A DNA stretch of 8,675 nt, from contig JANYFX010000466.1 in the NCBI GenBank assembly GCA_025359585.1, forward strand, positions 1 to 8,675, given 5' to 3'. Made by a program: the position numbers and the translations under genes. The notes beneath the pieces are model-generated. The model had not been told where the DNA came from and made no database searches. It was given only the letters and a program-made list of their open reading frames with translations. The stretch is from Rhizobacter sp. GTDB taxonomy: Bacteria; Pseudomonadota; Gammaproteobacteria; Burkholderiales; Burkholderiaceae_C. This document shows positions 1 through 7,117 of the stretch, in pieces (within the stretch, counting starts at the first letter, position 1; each line of letters starts with the position of its first letter).

Positions 1-64
1 CATGGCACACTGCCGGCCTTTTGCCCGACCCACGATTCAAGCGCGCACCGCGCCACCCTGCCCC

Positions 65-1264
65 ATGAGCACGACAGAAATCTTCCTGATCGCGATGCTG
101 ATCATCTTCACCGTGCCCTACCTGATCTGGCGGCTGGCACGAACCGAGTACTTCGCGCCGCTGGTGGTGGTGCAGATCATCACCGGCATCCTGCTCGGGC
201 CGGGGGTGCTCGGCGCGGCCTTCCCCGAGTACTACAAGTTCGTCTTCAGCGCGCCGGTGATCCAGAGCCTGAACGGCATCGCCTGGTGGGCGGTGATGGT
301 GTTCGTGTGGATCGCCGGCATCGAGCTCGACCTGCACCAGGCCTGGGAACACCGCGTCGAGAGCGGCATCACCGCCGGCCTGGCGCTGGGTGTGCCGCTG
401 GCCTTCGGCAGCGTGGCCGCGATCGGCATGCTGATGGTCCCGGGCTGGATCGGCGTGAAGGCGCAGTCGTGGCAGTTCGTGCTCGGCATCGGCATGGCCT
501 GCGCGGTGACGGCGCTGCCGATCCTGATCCTGCTGATGGAGAAGATCGAGATCCTGCGCCAGCCCATCGGCCAGCGCATCCTGCGTTACGCGAGCGTCGA
601 CGACATCGCGATCTGGGGCGTGCTCGCGCTGATCCTGATGGACTGGGAGCGCATCGGCAAACAAGGCGGTTTCCTGCTCGCCTTCATCGTCCTCGGCTAC
701 GGCTTTCGCAAGCTGATGGTCGCCATTCCCGAACGCGACCGCTGGTACGCCGGGCTGATCTGGCTCGCCGCCTGCGGCCTCGGCGCCGACTGGTCGGGCC
801 TGCACTACATGGTCGGCGCATTTCTCGCCGGCGCGAGCACGGACTCGCACTGGTTCGACCAGAAGAAGATGGACGCGCTGCGCGGCCACGTGCTGCTGGT
901 CGTGATGCCGGTGTTCTTCCTCAGCACCGGCTTGCGCACCAACTGGCAGGTGGGCGGCGCGGCGGTGTTCATCGCCGCGGCGGTGCTGCTGCTGGCCTCG
1001 GTCTCGGGCAAGCTGATCGGCACGCACGTGGCCGGCAAGATCCTGAAGTGGCAACCCGGCGAAGGCTCGCTGATCGGCTGGCTGCTTCAGACCAAGGCGC
1101 TGATCATGATCATCTTCGCCAACGTGCTGCTCGACAAGCAGATCATCACCAACGAGACCTTCACCGCGCTGCTGCTGATGGCCGTGGCCAGCACGATGCT
1201 GACGGTGCCGGTGGTGTCGCCGAAACTCGCGCGCATGAAAGAGATCGTGTTCCGCGCGAAGTGA
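65..1264 (+). CDS. Cation:proton antiporter, CPA2/Kef type (Na_H_Exchanger domain)
   Basis: Predicted inner-membrane antiporter of 399 residues that would exchange K+ or Na+ for protons. Almost the whole protein is hydrophobic helices separated by short loops, as in the CPA2 transport domain. Visible landmarks are GILLGPGVLG (41-50) in the second helix, an acidic IELDL at 86-90, the paired aspartates SVDDIA (177-182) at the expected ion-binding helix, MPVFFLSTGL (281-290), and the late LLQTKALIMII segment (340-350), which resembles the Kef/CHX consensus. The length matches the transport domain alone: no C-terminal TrkA-N/RCK domain follows, so KefB/KefC-style nucleotide or glutathione gating is not expected. 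An in-frame ATG at position 2 would add 21 Arg/Pro-rich residues. I chose ATG 65 because the first membrane helix begins a few residues later. No clear Shine-Dalgarno precedes either start. The next gene follows after 31 bp, so co-transcription is possible. Ion specificity is not determinable. Confidence 0.9.
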   Translation: MSTTEIFLIAMLIIFTVPYLIWRLARTEYFAPLVVVQIITGILLGPGVLGAAFPEYYKFVFSAPVIQSLNGIAWWAVMVFVWIAGIELDLHQAWEHRVESGITAGLALGVPLAFGSVAAIGMLMVPGWIGVKAQSWQFVLGIGMACAVTALPILILLMEKIEILRQPIGQRILRYASVDDIAIWGVLALILMDWERIGKQGGFLLAFIVLGYGFRKLMVAIPERDRWYAGLIWLAACGLGADWSGLHYMVGAFLAGASTDSHWFDQKKMDALRGHVLLVVMPVFFLSTGLRTNWQVGGAAVFIAAAVLLLASVSGKLIGTHVAGKILKWQPGEGSLIGWLLQTKALIMIIFANVLLDKQIITNETFTALLLMAVASTMLTVPVVSPKLARMKEIVFRAK

Positions 1265-1295
1265 CTTCCTCGCCGTTCAAGACCGACTCGAGCCC

Positions 1296-2423
1296 ATGCA
1301 GCCTGAAGAGATTCTCGTGATCGGCGCCGGCCCTGCAGGGCTGGCCGCCTCCGCCTGCCTGCGCCACGAAGGGCTGGCGCATCAGGTGCTGGAGCGCGAG
1401 GGAGATTTGGGCTCGGCCTGGCACCGGCACTACGACCGGCTGCATCTGCACACCACCAAGACCTATTCCGGCCTGCCCATGACGCCGTGGCCGAAGGCCG
1501 CGCCGCGCTACCCGTCACGCGAGCAGATGGTGCAGTACCTGCAGGCGTATGCGGCAGAACACCACGTGGCGCCCCGCCTGGGCGTGACCGTGCAGGCGGT
1601 GAAACGCAGAGGGAGTCGCTTCACGGTGGAGACCAGCGCCGGTGTGATGACACCGCGTTTTGTCGTCATGGCCACGGGCTACAACGGCGTGCCCAGGCTG
1701 CCTTCGGTTTCCGGAGTGGAGCGCTTCCACGGCACGGCCATTCACGCCGGCACTTACAAGAACGCCGCGCCCTACCGGGGCAAGCGCACGCTGGTGGTGG
1801 GTTGTGGCAATTCGGGCGCAGAGATCGCGCTCGATCTGGCCGAGCAGGGCGTGGACGTGGCGATGGTGGTGCGCGGCCCGGTGCATGTGGTGGCGCGTGA
1901 CATGTTCGGGCGCCCCACGCAGCACACCAACGTGCTGCTTTCGCACCTGCCATTGGGCCTTCGCGATGCCCTTGCCGTAGGCACCATGAGGCTGGTGGTG
2001 GGCGACCTGTCGCGCTGGGGCATCGTGCGCCCGGCGGTGGGCCCCAACCGCATGATCGAAGAGTCCGGGCGCATTCCCATACTCGACCTGGGCACCATCG
2101 CGATGGTCAAGCAGGGAAAAATCCGCGTGCTGCCGGCGGTGCAGGAAGTTCTTCCCGACAGGGTGCGTTTCGCAGGTGGTGCCGAGCATGCGTTCGAGGC
2201 CATCATCTTCGCGACCGGCTACACGCCGGCGCTGGGTGCCGTGGTCGAAGGCTTCGAAGCGATTGCCGATGCCCGCAGCCGGCCGCACCGGTTCGGCGAA
2301 GAGACCGGCATCGACGGCTTGTACTTCGTCGGCTTCAAGAACCCCCCGACCGGCGCGCTGCGCGAGATCGCGCTCGAGGCGCCACGGGTGGCCCGGTCGA
2401 TTCGCGAAAACGTCGGCGGCTAA
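1296..2423 (+). CDS. YUCCA-like flavin-containing monooxygenase (NAD(P)/FAD-dependent oxidoreductase)
   Basis: Cytosolic flavoprotein of 375 residues. It has an N-terminal FAD Rossmann motif GAGPAG (10-15) and the class B monooxygenase signature FxGxxxHxxxY (F144, G146, H150, Y154). A second dinucleotide-binding motif, GCGNSG (169-174), would bind NADPH. ATGY occurs twice (126-129 and 306-309). The region after the NADPH motif (MVVRGPVHVVARDMFG at 190-205, then RPAVGP and IPILDLG at 260-266) follows the plant YUCCA pattern closely. YUCCA enzymes oxidatively decarboxylate indole-3-pyruvate to indole-3-acetate, but bacterial relatives oxygenate varied substrates, so the reaction here is open. 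The family is usually 370-420 residues, so the gene looks complete. ATG 1296 lies just ahead of the first beta strand; only a weak purine stretch precedes it. The gene follows the antiporter by 31 bp, and its stop overlaps the stop of the opposing rlpA. Family is certain, substrate unknown. Confidence 0.92.
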   Translation: MQPEEILVIGAGPAGLAASACLRHEGLAHQVLEREGDLGSAWHRHYDRLHLHTTKTYSGLPMTPWPKAAPRYPSREQMVQYLQAYAAEHHVAPRLGVTVQAVKRRGSRFTVETSAGVMTPRFVVMATGYNGVPRLPSVSGVERFHGTAIHAGTYKNAAPYRGKRTLVVGCGNSGAEIALDLAEQGVDVAMVVRGPVHVVARDMFGRPTQHTNVLLSHLPLGLRDALAVGTMRLVVGDLSRWGIVRPAVGPNRMIEESGRIPILDLGTIAMVKQGKIRVLPAVQEVLPDRVRFAGGAEHAFEAIIFATGYTPALGAVVEGFEAIADARSRPHRFGEETGIDGLYFVGFKNPPTGALREIALEAPRVARSIRENVGG

Positions 2424-3493
2424 CGCCGCTCCACGATCACCGGCACGAGCTGCAAGGCCACACGCACGCGCTCGGCCACACCGCGCGCTTCGTCGCGGCT
2501 CGGGTAAGGGCCGGCCTGCAGGCGGAACACCGAAGCGTCGCTGAACACCGCGAGCAAGGGCGCGAGCCAGTCGACCTCGGTGCTGACGCGCTTGTGAAAA
2601 CCCTCGGCGCCGTCACGCTGCGCGAACGCGCCGAGCTGGACCCAGAAACCGCGCGCGGGTTTGGTGAAGGCACGGGCCGCAGGGGCGTCGGCCACCGGTG
2701 TCGTTTCGATCGACGGCGCCGACGCTGCCGCTGCCGATGCGGGCGCCGCGGCCTCGGCCACCACGACGGGCGCAGCCGCCGCAACGGGCTCGGCCGACAC
2801 AGGCGTTGTCACAAGCACCGGCGCCGGCACTGACGCCACGCTGTTCGCTTCCGCCATGCGCACGGGCTCGCCGTCACGCCGCCACGCGCCGGTGCGGATG
2901 TCGTCGAAGGTGATGCGCTGCAGCTCGACGGCACCCACGCCGCGCAGCAGGTCGAGCTTCAAGGCCGCCGTGTAGCTCAGGTCGACGATGCGCCCCGGGT
3001 GGAACGGCCCGCGGTCGTTGATGCGCAGCACCACCTCGCGGCCGTTGGCCGGGTTGCGCACACGCGCGTAGCTCGGGATCGGCAGCGTCGGGTGCGCGGC
3101 CGTCATCGCGTACATGTTGTAGACCTCGCCGCTGGCGGTGCGCTTGCCGTGAAACTTGCGGCCGTACCACGAAGCCAGGCCACGCTCGGTGAAGGGCGCG
3201 TCCTGCGTGATCGGGGTGTAGTCGCGGCCGAGCACCGCGTAAGGCTTGTTCGGGCCGCCGCTGCGGATCGGTTCGAGCTTCGGCTCGGCGTCGGGCACAC
3301 GCGCCAGGTCGGTCGGCGGGTTGGCTTCGGCACCGTCGCGGTCGGGTGATGGGGCGGGGCGGGCCGTGGACGGGGCCGAGGTCGAAGCGGTGCGGGGCGG
3401 GCTCGACGCGCAGCCGGCGAGCAGCGCGGCCAGCAGCATGAGCAGCGCGGGGGTCGACCTGAACAGAAGTCTGCGGCGCACGAAGATCGGCAT
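2420..3493 (-). CDS. rlpA: RlpA-family septal ring lytic transglycosylase lipoprotein (DPBB + SPOR)
   Basis: Outer-membrane lipoprotein of 357 residues expected to cleave denuded peptidoglycan glycan strands at the division septum. The N-terminus has basic residues, a hydrophobic stretch and a lipobox LLAGC with lipidated Cys28, followed by a Ser/Pro/Thr-rich linker. The double-psi beta-barrel catalytic domain (about 104-197) contains GLASWYG (105-111), FHGKRTASGE (114-123) and INDRGPF (158-164). E123, H134 and D160 are the conserved acidic and histidine positions, D160 corresponding to the catalytic aspartate of the family. An Ala/Pro/Val-rich spacer (about 215-275) leads to a SPOR domain (about 282-357, starting FWVQLGAF) that binds denuded septal glycan. 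A weak AGGG lies at 3502-3505, 8 bases from the ATG. The gene is not beside mrdB or dacA here, which are frequent rlpA neighbours in other bacteria. Its stop overlaps the stop of the convergent monooxygenase by 4 bp, so no bidirectional terminator fits between them. Confidence 0.93.
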   Translation of the reverse strand: MPIFVRRRLLFRSTPALLMLLAALLAGCASSPPRTASTSAPSTARPAPSPDRDGAEANPPTDLARVPDAEPKLEPIRSGGPNKPYAVLGRDYTPITQDAPFTERGLASWYGRKFHGKRTASGEVYNMYAMTAAHPTLPIPSYARVRNPANGREVVLRINDRGPFHPGRIVDLSYTAALKLDLLRGVGAVELQRITFDDIRTGAWRRDGEPVRMAEANSVASVPAPVLVTTPVSAEPVAAAAPVVVAEAAAPASAAAASAPSIETTPVADAPAARAFTKPARGFWVQLGAFAQRDGAEGFHKRVSTEVDWLAPLLAVFSDASVFRLQAGPYPSRDEARGVAERVRVALQLVPVIVERR

Positions 3494-3517
3494 GCCCGCG
3501 ACCCTAACTCAAACACG

Positions 3518-3559
3518 CGGCCGCAGGGGCGGCCGGCAACGGCTCAAGGCGGCCGTTGC
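3518..3559 (-). terminator. Two back-to-back perfect hairpins between the small gene and rlpA
   Basis: Positions 3536-3543 and 3552-3559 form a perfect 8-bp stem (GCAACGGC/GCCGTTGC) with an 8-base loop. Immediately adjacent, 3518-3524 and 3529-3535 form a perfect 7-bp stem (CGGCCGC/GCGGCCG) with a 4-base loop. They occupy most of the 72-bp gap between the end of the DUF5678-like gene and the start of rlpA. On the minus strand the second stem is followed by only a weak T-containing stretch (GTGTTTGAGTT), so a classical intrinsic terminator is not certain. They could instead be processing or stability elements, or chance in GC-rich DNA. The inverted repeats are seen directly; the function is inferred. 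Confidence 0.4.
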
Positions 3560-3565
3560 AGATCG

Positions 3566-3796
3566 TCACCTCGCGGCAAAACTGGCACCGCGCGATCCGG
3601 CGACCGCCACTTTTTCGACGAGGAAGGCGCCGCCTTCGTAGCGCTTGCGCGTTTGCGGCGCGGCCCAGGCCGCGTCGTCGTAGGTGCCGAGCACCACGTC
3701 GCCCTTGATCACGACGAACTGGCCGCCGTAGAGCTGCGCCAGGGTGTCCTGGTGGGCGAGGTAGTAGGCACGTTCGCGGTGAAGATCGATGCTCAT
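3566..3796 (-). CDS. Small DUF5678-like protein of unknown function
   Basis: A 76-residue soluble protein with no signal peptide or membrane helix. The N-terminal half is helical and charged (HRERAYYLAHQ from residue 6). It is followed by LYGGQFVVIKGDVVLGTYDD (22-41), which matches the DUF5678-type pattern of a tyrosine-glycine turn, a beta strand and a G-[DE]-x-V-[LV] hairpin. A Tyr/Phe-containing strand (YEGGAFLVEKV, 53-63) then leads into a flexible tail. DUF5678 proteins are generally 50-90 residues and uncharacterised, so no function is assigned. The start is well supported: ATG at 3796 has GGAAGGA a few bases upstream, and the many upstream in-frame codons are antisense shadow of the amidase. 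It lies 122 bp downstream of the amidase stop and 72 bp upstream of rlpA on the same strand. Hairpins on both sides suggest it may be a separate transcription unit. The family match is from memory of the pattern. Confidence 0.75.
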   Translation of the reverse strand: MSIDLHRERAYYLAHQDTLAQLYGGQFVVIKGDVVLGTYDDAAWAAPQTRKRYEGGAFLVEKVAVAGSRGASFAAR

Positions 3797-3800
3797 GTTT

Positions 3801-3807
3801 TCCTTCC
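3801..3807 (-). promoter_or_regulatory. Shine-Dalgarno GGAAGGA of the small DUF5678-like gene
   Basis: On the minus strand GGAAGGA is followed by AAAC and the ATG at 3796-3794. The purine-rich site is one of the two clearest in the window and fixes the start of the 76-residue protein within a much longer open frame. Confidence 0.7.
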
Positions 3808-3810
3808 GGT

Positions 3811-3827
3811 GCGCACGGGCCGTGCGC
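3811..3827 (-). promoter_or_regulatory. Perfect 7-bp hairpin in the leader of the small gene
   Basis: Positions 3811-3817 (GCGCACG) pair perfectly with 3821-3827 (CGTGCGC) around a 3-base loop. On the minus strand the hairpin ends 3 bases before the Shine-Dalgarno site. It could be a leader stability element, an operator-like inverted repeat, or chance given the composition. No sigma-70 type -35/-10 pair was convincing in this 122-bp gap. Confidence 0.35.
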
Positions 3828-3881
3828 TGACGATCTGCGCAGTGTCGTGCTGGCGGCCCGGTCCCGAAGGGTCGATCAATC

Positions 3882-3894
3882 GGGCGAAACGCCC
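3882..3894 (-). terminator. Short hairpin downstream of the amidase operon
   Basis: On the minus strand GGGCG-TTT-CGCCC lies about 25 bases after the stop of the second amidase, where an operon terminator would be expected. The stem is only 5 bp, all G/C, and is followed by GATTGATC rather than a run of T, so it is at best a weak intrinsic terminator. Confidence 0.3.
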
Positions 3895-3918
3895 TCAGTT
3901 GTGAGCGCCCACCAGCGT

Positions 3919-5325
3919 TCAGACACGCAGCGTGGGGTGCTTGCGGTGCCAGTCGGTCGCGCGCTGGAAAGCGCGCCCGGCGCGCACCAGCAGCGCTTCG
4001 TTCAGGTGGGCGGCGGCGAGCTGGATCGCCACCGGCGTGCCCTGCGGTGTGAAGCCGCCGGGCAGCGTCAGCGTCGGACCGCCGGTCATGCTGAAGGGCG
4101 CGGCGAACTTGACGAGCCGAAGGAAACCTTCGGGGTCGACACCGAGTGTGTCCATCTGCGCCTTGGTAGGCGAGGCCATCGACTGGGCCGGGATCAGCAA
4201 CAGGTCGATGGTCTCGAACAAGGCCGCGACGCGACCGGAGAATGCGCGTCGCCGCAGCCAGATCTTCTGCAGATCGAGCGCGTTCACCGCGCGGCCCACG
4301 TCGATGAAGCCGGCCAGGCCGGGCCCGTATTCGGCGCGCCGCGCTGGGAAGGTCTGTTCGTGCGCCACGGCGGTTTCGACCGCGCACTGCGCCGGCCAGT
4401 CGCCCACCGCGTCGGTGGGGTCGGGGAAGTTCACTGGCCGCAGCTCGGCACCGAGCGCGCGGAACACCGCGGCCGCCTGTTCCACTGCCGCGCAGGTCAG
4501 CGCGTCCACGCCGTTCGTTCCGTAGACGGGGTCGATGCCGATGCGCAGGCCGTGCAGATCCCGGTCGTTGCCGGCGAGGTAATCCGGCACCGCGGCTTGC
4601 AGCGCGCTCGGGTCGCGCGGGTCGGCGCCGGCGATGATGCCGAGCATCGCGCCGGCATCGGCCGCGCTGCGGCACATCGGCCCGATGTGGTCGAGCGAGG
4701 CCGCGAGTTCGTAGGCGCCGTTGACCGAGACGCGGCCCCAGGTCGGCTTGAGACCCGTCACGCCGTTGGCCGCCGCCGGGTAACGGATCGAGCCGCCGGT
4801 GTCGGTGCCGAGCGACCCGAAACACAGGCCGGCCGCGGTGGCCACGCCCGAGCCACTCGACGACGCGCCCGACCAGTGGTCGGCGTTCCACGGGTTCACC
4901 GGCGGCGCGATGTCGGGGTGGTGGTCGGCGAACGCGCCTTCGGTCATCTGCAGCTTGCCGAGCAGCACCGCGCCGGCGCGGCGCAGGCGCGAGACGACGG
5001 TGCCGTCGAACTTCGGGACGAAATCGCGATGGATCGGCATGCCGGCCGCGGTGGCGATGCCCTTCGTGAAGCACAGGTCCTTCAGCGCGATCGGCACGCC
5101 GTGCAAAGGGCCGAGGATGCGCCGCTGCATGATCATCGTCTCGGCGTCGCGCGCTTGCGCGAGCGCCAGTTCGGGCGTGACGAGCGCGTAGGAACGCATT
5201 TTGCCGTCGAGGCGCTCGATGCGGGCCAGCATGGCTTGCGTCAACTCCACCGGCGAGAGCTTGCGCGTGTGCAGCAGCCGCGCCAGCCCGGCCATGTCGA
5301 GCCAGTGGAGCTCGTCGTCGCTCAT
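3919..5325 (-). CDS. Amidase-signature family hydrolase (GatA-like amidase)
   Basis: Cytosolic amidohydrolase of 468 residues, the usual length of amidase-signature enzymes, hydrolysing a C-N amide bond to a carboxylic acid and ammonia or an amine. The Ser-cisSer-Lys triad is readable: Lys82 in GVPIALKD (76-83), cis-Ser155 in SGASSSGSG (152-160), and nucleophile Ser179 in GTDTGGSIR (173-181). The 24-residue spacing between the serines equals that of FAAH, GatA and malonamidase E2. The N-terminal helix LSPVELTQAMLARIE (23-37) and the late TGGPTLTLPGGF (414-425) are also typical. It is not the tRNA amidotransferase subunit, since no gatB or gatC is adjacent and the signature differs. The GASSSG variant in place of GGSSxG marks a subfamily I recall among proteobacterial amidases. 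The start ATG at 5325 overlaps the synthetase stop in an ATGA, with no strong Shine-Dalgarno, which implies translational coupling. Substrate unknown; it differs clearly from the first amidase of the operon. Confidence 0.9.
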   Translation of the reverse strand: MSDDELHWLDMAGLARLLHTRKLSPVELTQAMLARIERLDGKMRSYALVTPELALAQARDAETMIMQRRILGPLHGVPIALKDLCFTKGIATAAGMPIHRDFVPKFDGTVVSRLRRAGAVLLGKLQMTEGAFADHHPDIAPPVNPWNADHWSGASSSGSGVATAAGLCFGSLGTDTGGSIRYPAAANGVTGLKPTWGRVSVNGAYELAASLDHIGPMCRSAADAGAMLGIIAGADPRDPSALQAAVPDYLAGNDRDLHGLRIGIDPVYGTNGVDALTCAAVEQAAAVFRALGAELRPVNFPDPTDAVGDWPAQCAVETAVAHEQTFPARRAEYGPGLAGFIDVGRAVNALDLQKIWLRRRAFSGRVAALFETIDLLLIPAQSMASPTKAQMDTLGVDPEGFLRLVKFAAPFSMTGGPTLTLPGGFTPQGTPVAIQLAAAHLNEALLVRAGRAFQRATDWHRKHPTLRV

Positions 5326-7109
5326 GCCGTGGCCGCGACTTTCAGGCCGAGCTCGCGCACCATCGTTTCGCGCATCACGAACTTCTGCGGTTTGCCGGTC
5401 GCGGTGACCGGGAACTCGGTGACGAAACGGACGTGGCGTGGAACCTTGTAGTGCGCGATCTGGCCCTGGCAAAAGGCGACGATCTCTTCCTTGCTCGACG
5501 CCTGCCCCGGCTCGAGCACGATCCAGGCGCAGATCTCTTCGCCATAGCGTGCATCGGGCACGCCGAAAACCTGCACCGCCTGCACCTTCGGGTGGCGCTG
5601 CAGGTATTCCTCGATCTCGCGCGGGTAGACGTTCTCGCCGCCGCGGATCAGCATGTCTTTCACACGCCCGACGATGTTGCAGTAACCCTGCGCGTCGAGC
5701 GTGGCCAGATCGCCGGTGTGCATCCAGCCGGCGTCGTCGATCGATTCGCGGGTGCGTTCCGGTTCTTCCCAATAACCACGCATCACCGAATAACCGCGGG
5801 TGCACAGCTCGCCCTGCTGACCGAGCGGCACGATGCGGCCTTCGGCGTCGACGATCTTGACTTCGACGTGCGGGTGGATGCGGCCGACGGTCGATACACG
5901 CCGCTCCAGCGGGTCGTCGATGCCCGACTGGAACGAGATCGGGCTGGTCTCGGTCATGCCGTAGCCGATCGTCACCTGCGCCATGTGCAGTTCGTCGACC
6001 ACCCGGCGCATGGTTTCGATCGGGCACGGTGCGCCGGCCATGATGCCGGTGCGCAGGCTGGCGAGCTCATGCTGCGCCAGGCTCTCGTCGGCCAGCATCG
6101 CGATGAACATCGTCGGCACGCCGTGCAGCGCGGTGCAGCGGTGGCGCGCGACGGTCGCGAGCGTCTGCCGCGGCTCGAAGCTTTCGCCGGGAAAGACCAT
6201 CGTGGCACCGCTCGCCACGCAGGCCAGCACACCCAGCACCATGCCGAAGCAGTGGTACAGCGGCACCGGGATGCACAGGCGGTCGCGTTCATCGAGCGCC
6301 ATGGCGCGGGCCGAATAGCGCGCGTTGTTGACGATGTTGAAGTGCGACAGCATCGCGCCTTTGGGGGAGCCCGTGGTGCCGCTGGTGAACTGGATGTTGA
6401 TCGTGTCGTCGGGATCGAGCGTGGCCGACAGGCCCTTCAGGCGCGCGTGGTGCGCCGGGCCGGCCTGGCGAACGAAGTCGGCAAAACGCTGCGCGCGTGC
6501 CGGCAGCTTTTGTTTGCCGGAAGCGTTTGCGTCGTCGAGCACGATCACGTTCTTCAGGTGCGGCAGGCGGCGCGATTCGAGCACCGGCTCTTCTCCGGGC
6601 CGGTCGATCTCGGGCGCCAGGCCCTTGAGCATCGCCAGGTAGTCGCTGCCCTTCAGCGAGCGGGCCATGATCAAGGCGCGGCAGCGCACCTTGTTCAGCG
6701 CGAACTCGAGTTCGCTGGCGCGGTAGGCCGGGTTGATGTTGACCAGCACCGCACCGATGCGGGCGGTGCCGAACTGCGCCAGCAGCCACTCGACCCGGTT
6801 CGGCGACCAGATGCCCACGCGGTTGCCACGCCGGATGCCGAGGGCGAGCAACGCGGCGGCCACGTCGTCGGCGCGCTTTTGCAGGTCGTACCAGCTCAGC
6901 GTGACGGCGTTTTGCCCGGGCGCGTTCGCGGCAAAGATCACCGCATCGCGCGAGCCGTGTTTTTCCACCGCGCGGTCGAGCAGCTGCGGGATCGTGCGAA
7001 AGCGCAGCGGGTCGTCGGTCGCGCCCGACACGTACGACAGCGTGCCTTGCGGGCGCAGCCGGTCGTCGGCGCCGCCGCGCACCCAGCCCGAGCTGAACGG
7101 GTTGCTCAT
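5322..7109 (-). CDS. AMP-forming acyl-CoA synthetase (ACSF2/medium-chain type)
   Basis: A 595-residue ligase of the ANL superfamily that would activate a carboxylic acid with ATP to an acyl-adenylate and then transfer it to CoA. Core motifs in order: phosphate-binding TSGTTGSPKG (242-251), YGMTETSP (383-390), HTGD (464-467), the hinge segment GRVKDMLIRGGENVYP (481-496), and TGKPQK (571-576) with catalytic Lys573. IQFTSGTTGSPKGAMLSH and the segment around YGMTE resemble ACSF2 and bacterial medium-chain or aryl acid ligases more than long-chain FadD, so a short, medium or aromatic acid is plausible. The start at ATG 7109 gives a normal N-terminus. The frame is open for another 131 codons upstream, but those overlap the first amidase antisense-style and are Arg-rich. 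It begins 8 bp after that amidase's stop with no obvious Shine-Dalgarno, and ends overlapping the next amidase by 4 bp, so it is almost certainly co-transcribed with both. Confidence 0.93.
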   Translation of the reverse strand: MSNPFSSGWVRGGADDRLRPQGTLSYVSGATDDPLRFRTIPQLLDRAVEKHGSRDAVIFAANAPGQNAVTLSWYDLQKRADDVAAALLALGIRRGNRVGIWSPNRVEWLLAQFGTARIGAVLVNINPAYRASELEFALNKVRCRALIMARSLKGSDYLAMLKGLAPEIDRPGEEPVLESRRLPHLKNVIVLDDANASGKQKLPARAQRFADFVRQAGPAHHARLKGLSATLDPDDTINIQFTSGTTGSPKGAMLSHFNIVNNARYSARAMALDERDRLCIPVPLYHCFGMVLGVLACVASGATMVFPGESFEPRQTLATVARHRCTALHGVPTMFIAMLADESLAQHELASLRTGIMAGAPCPIETMRRVVDELHMAQVTIGYGMTETSPISFQSGIDDPLERRVSTVGRIHPHVEVKIVDAEGRIVPLGQQGELCTRGYSVMRGYWEEPERTRESIDDAGWMHTGDLATLDAQGYCNIVGRVKDMLIRGGENVYPREIEEYLQRHPKVQAVQVFGVPDARYGEEICAWIVLEPGQASSKEEIVAFCQGQIAHYKVPRHVRFVTEFPVTATGKPQKFVMRETMVRELGLKVAATA

Positions 7110-7117
7110 GGCAACGG

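Noticed and set aside
2..64. 21-residue extension of the antiporter from ATG at position 2
   Set aside because: The extension is Arg/Pro-rich and precedes the first membrane helix awkwardly; however, neither start has a clear ribosome binding site, so the choice is not absolute.
3797..5074. N-terminal extension of the small minus-strand gene to 502 codons
   Set aside because: The extra translation is Arg-rich and is the out-of-frame reading of the amidase; the internal ATG at 3796 has a strong Shine-Dalgarno.
3919..5325. GatA subunit of Glu-tRNA(Gln)/Asp-tRNA(Asn) amidotransferase
   Set aside because: No gatB or gatC adjacent, and the neighbours point to catabolism; the signature matches stand-alone amidases.
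5326..6027. N-terminal extension of the second amidase to 702 residues
   Set aside because: The additional 234 residues are an alternate-frame reading of the synthetase; the ATG at 5325 gives the normal amidase length and an ATGA overlap.
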